Positions 11,663 through 11,969 of a DNA stretch of 11,969 nucleotides are shown here, in pieces. Numbering within the stretch: the first letter of the stretch is position 1; every line of letters begins with the position of its first letter. The notes beneath the pieces are model-generated. The model was not told where the DNA came from and did not search any database. It saw only the letters and a list, made by a program, of their open reading frames with translations. The stretch covers positions 1-11,969 of the forward strand of contig JANWHO010000207.1 in the NCBI GenBank assembly GCA_025450375.1, in the 5' to 3' direction. The stretch comes from Chloroflexota bacterium. GTDB taxonomy: Bacteria; Chloroflexota; UBA5177; JANWHV01. The position numbers were made by a program, and so were the translations under genes.

Positions 11663-11739
11663 AGGTTGTCTCCGTCTGCCGCTCCGCCGCCTCCGAGAGC
11701 ATCACGCCCCTCATACCAAGGGGATGAAGCGATTCCGGA

Positions 11740-11969
11740 TCAGGAATCCAATGGGGGACCGAGACGGGGCCAGTCCGTCGAGGTCCAGGACATCGTTCGC
11801 ACCTGGACCTTGGCGTTCCCATTGTCGCGCGCGTCATAATACTGGTAGACCAACAGATAGGCGGCGCCGTCCCGCGTGACGGATTGGCCGCCCGGCCCGC
11901 GCTCGTAGCCGTTGCTCGCCAGAAGCTGCGTCCCGCCTCCCGAATCCATGCGTTGGCCCGCGCGGTCCA
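11740..11969 (-). CDS. C-terminal part of a GH43-family glycoside hydrolase (arabinanase-like), 5' end outside window
   Basis: The minus-strand frame is open from the window edge to TGA 11742-11740, giving about 75 residues. It reads D-R-A-G-Q-R-M-D-S-G-G-G-T-Q-L-L, then R-G-P-G-G-Q-S-V, Y-L-L-V-Y-Q-Y-Y-D-A, K-V-Q-V-R-T-M-S-W and W-P-R-L-G-P-P-L at the end. This is the last blade of the five-bladed propeller of GH43 endo-arabinanases and arabinofuranosidases: the G-P-G-H/G block, the Y-H-Y-Y-D-type strand (Gln here where His is more usual) and the closing L-x-W...W-P. These enzymes hydrolyse alpha-1,5-arabinan from plant cell walls and are usually secreted. The catalytic acids lie in the part outside the window, so activity cannot be judged. 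An internal ATG at 11949 is not the start. Confidence 0.85.
   Translation of the reverse strand, partial: DRAGQRMDSGGGTQLLASNGYERGPGGQSVTRDGAAYLLVYQYYDARDNGNAKVQVRTMSWTSTDWPRLGPPLDS

Noticed and set aside
1..11969. CRISPR array, tRNA, rRNA or riboswitch
   Set aside because: No regularly spaced direct repeats of CRISPR length and no cloverleaf, rRNA or riboswitch core were seen on either strand by reading.

Overview
The window is GC-rich throughout and comes from a bacterium with secreted and membrane copper-handling proteins, a Tat-type secreted dioxygenase, an arabinanase-like glycoside hydrolase and toxin-antitoxin genes. Long Thr/Pro linkers, YVTN propellers and dispersed GC-rich hairpins would suit a Chloroflexota or similar environmental high-GC lineage. 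This is an impression from gene style only; no rRNA or tRNA is present to settle it.

Layout, left to right. Positions 1-238 hold the 3' end of a membrane protein on the plus strand, facing a perfect 12-bp stem-loop. Positions 301-3471 hold four leftward genes. In order of transcription they are two paralogous secreted PKD-fold proteins, a phosphotransferase of the aminoglycoside/choline-kinase fold, and a Tat-exported intradiol ring-cleavage dioxygenase. A divergent control region (3472-3665) separates them from a rightward copper cluster at 3666-8195. That cluster contains a four-helix membrane protein with a Met-rich outer loop, a stand-alone CopC, and a 1050-residue fusion. The fusion reads signal peptide, CopC, an eight-helix CopD, two YtkA/FixH-like beta domains (the second with a Met-x2-Met-x2-Met motif), and a seven-bladed YVTN propeller built of exact 42-residue repeats. 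It is the most remarkable gene here.

The fusion ends at a large inverted repeat (8251-8312) that lies between it and a convergent OmpR-type response regulator with no histidine kinase beside it. A gene-poor stretch follows (9021-9560). Next comes a toxin-antitoxin patch on the minus strand: a HigA-type antitoxin (9561-9878) preceded by a 24-codon remnant of its HigB/RelE-type toxin and an intact-looking promoter/operator, and upstream of it an apparently complete Xre/MbcA-like antitoxin plus RES toxin pair (10094-11396). The right edge has a cluster of small hairpins and then the 3' end of a GH43-type glycoside hydrolase that runs off the window.

Several starts were moved from the longest reading frame to shorter ones supported by Shine-Dalgarno sequences, paralogue alignment or family length: the dioxygenase (TTG at 1044), the second PKD protein (GTG at 2811), the membrane protein (ATG at 3666), the HigA-like antitoxin (ATG at 9878), RES (GTG at 10714) and Xre (ATG at 11396).
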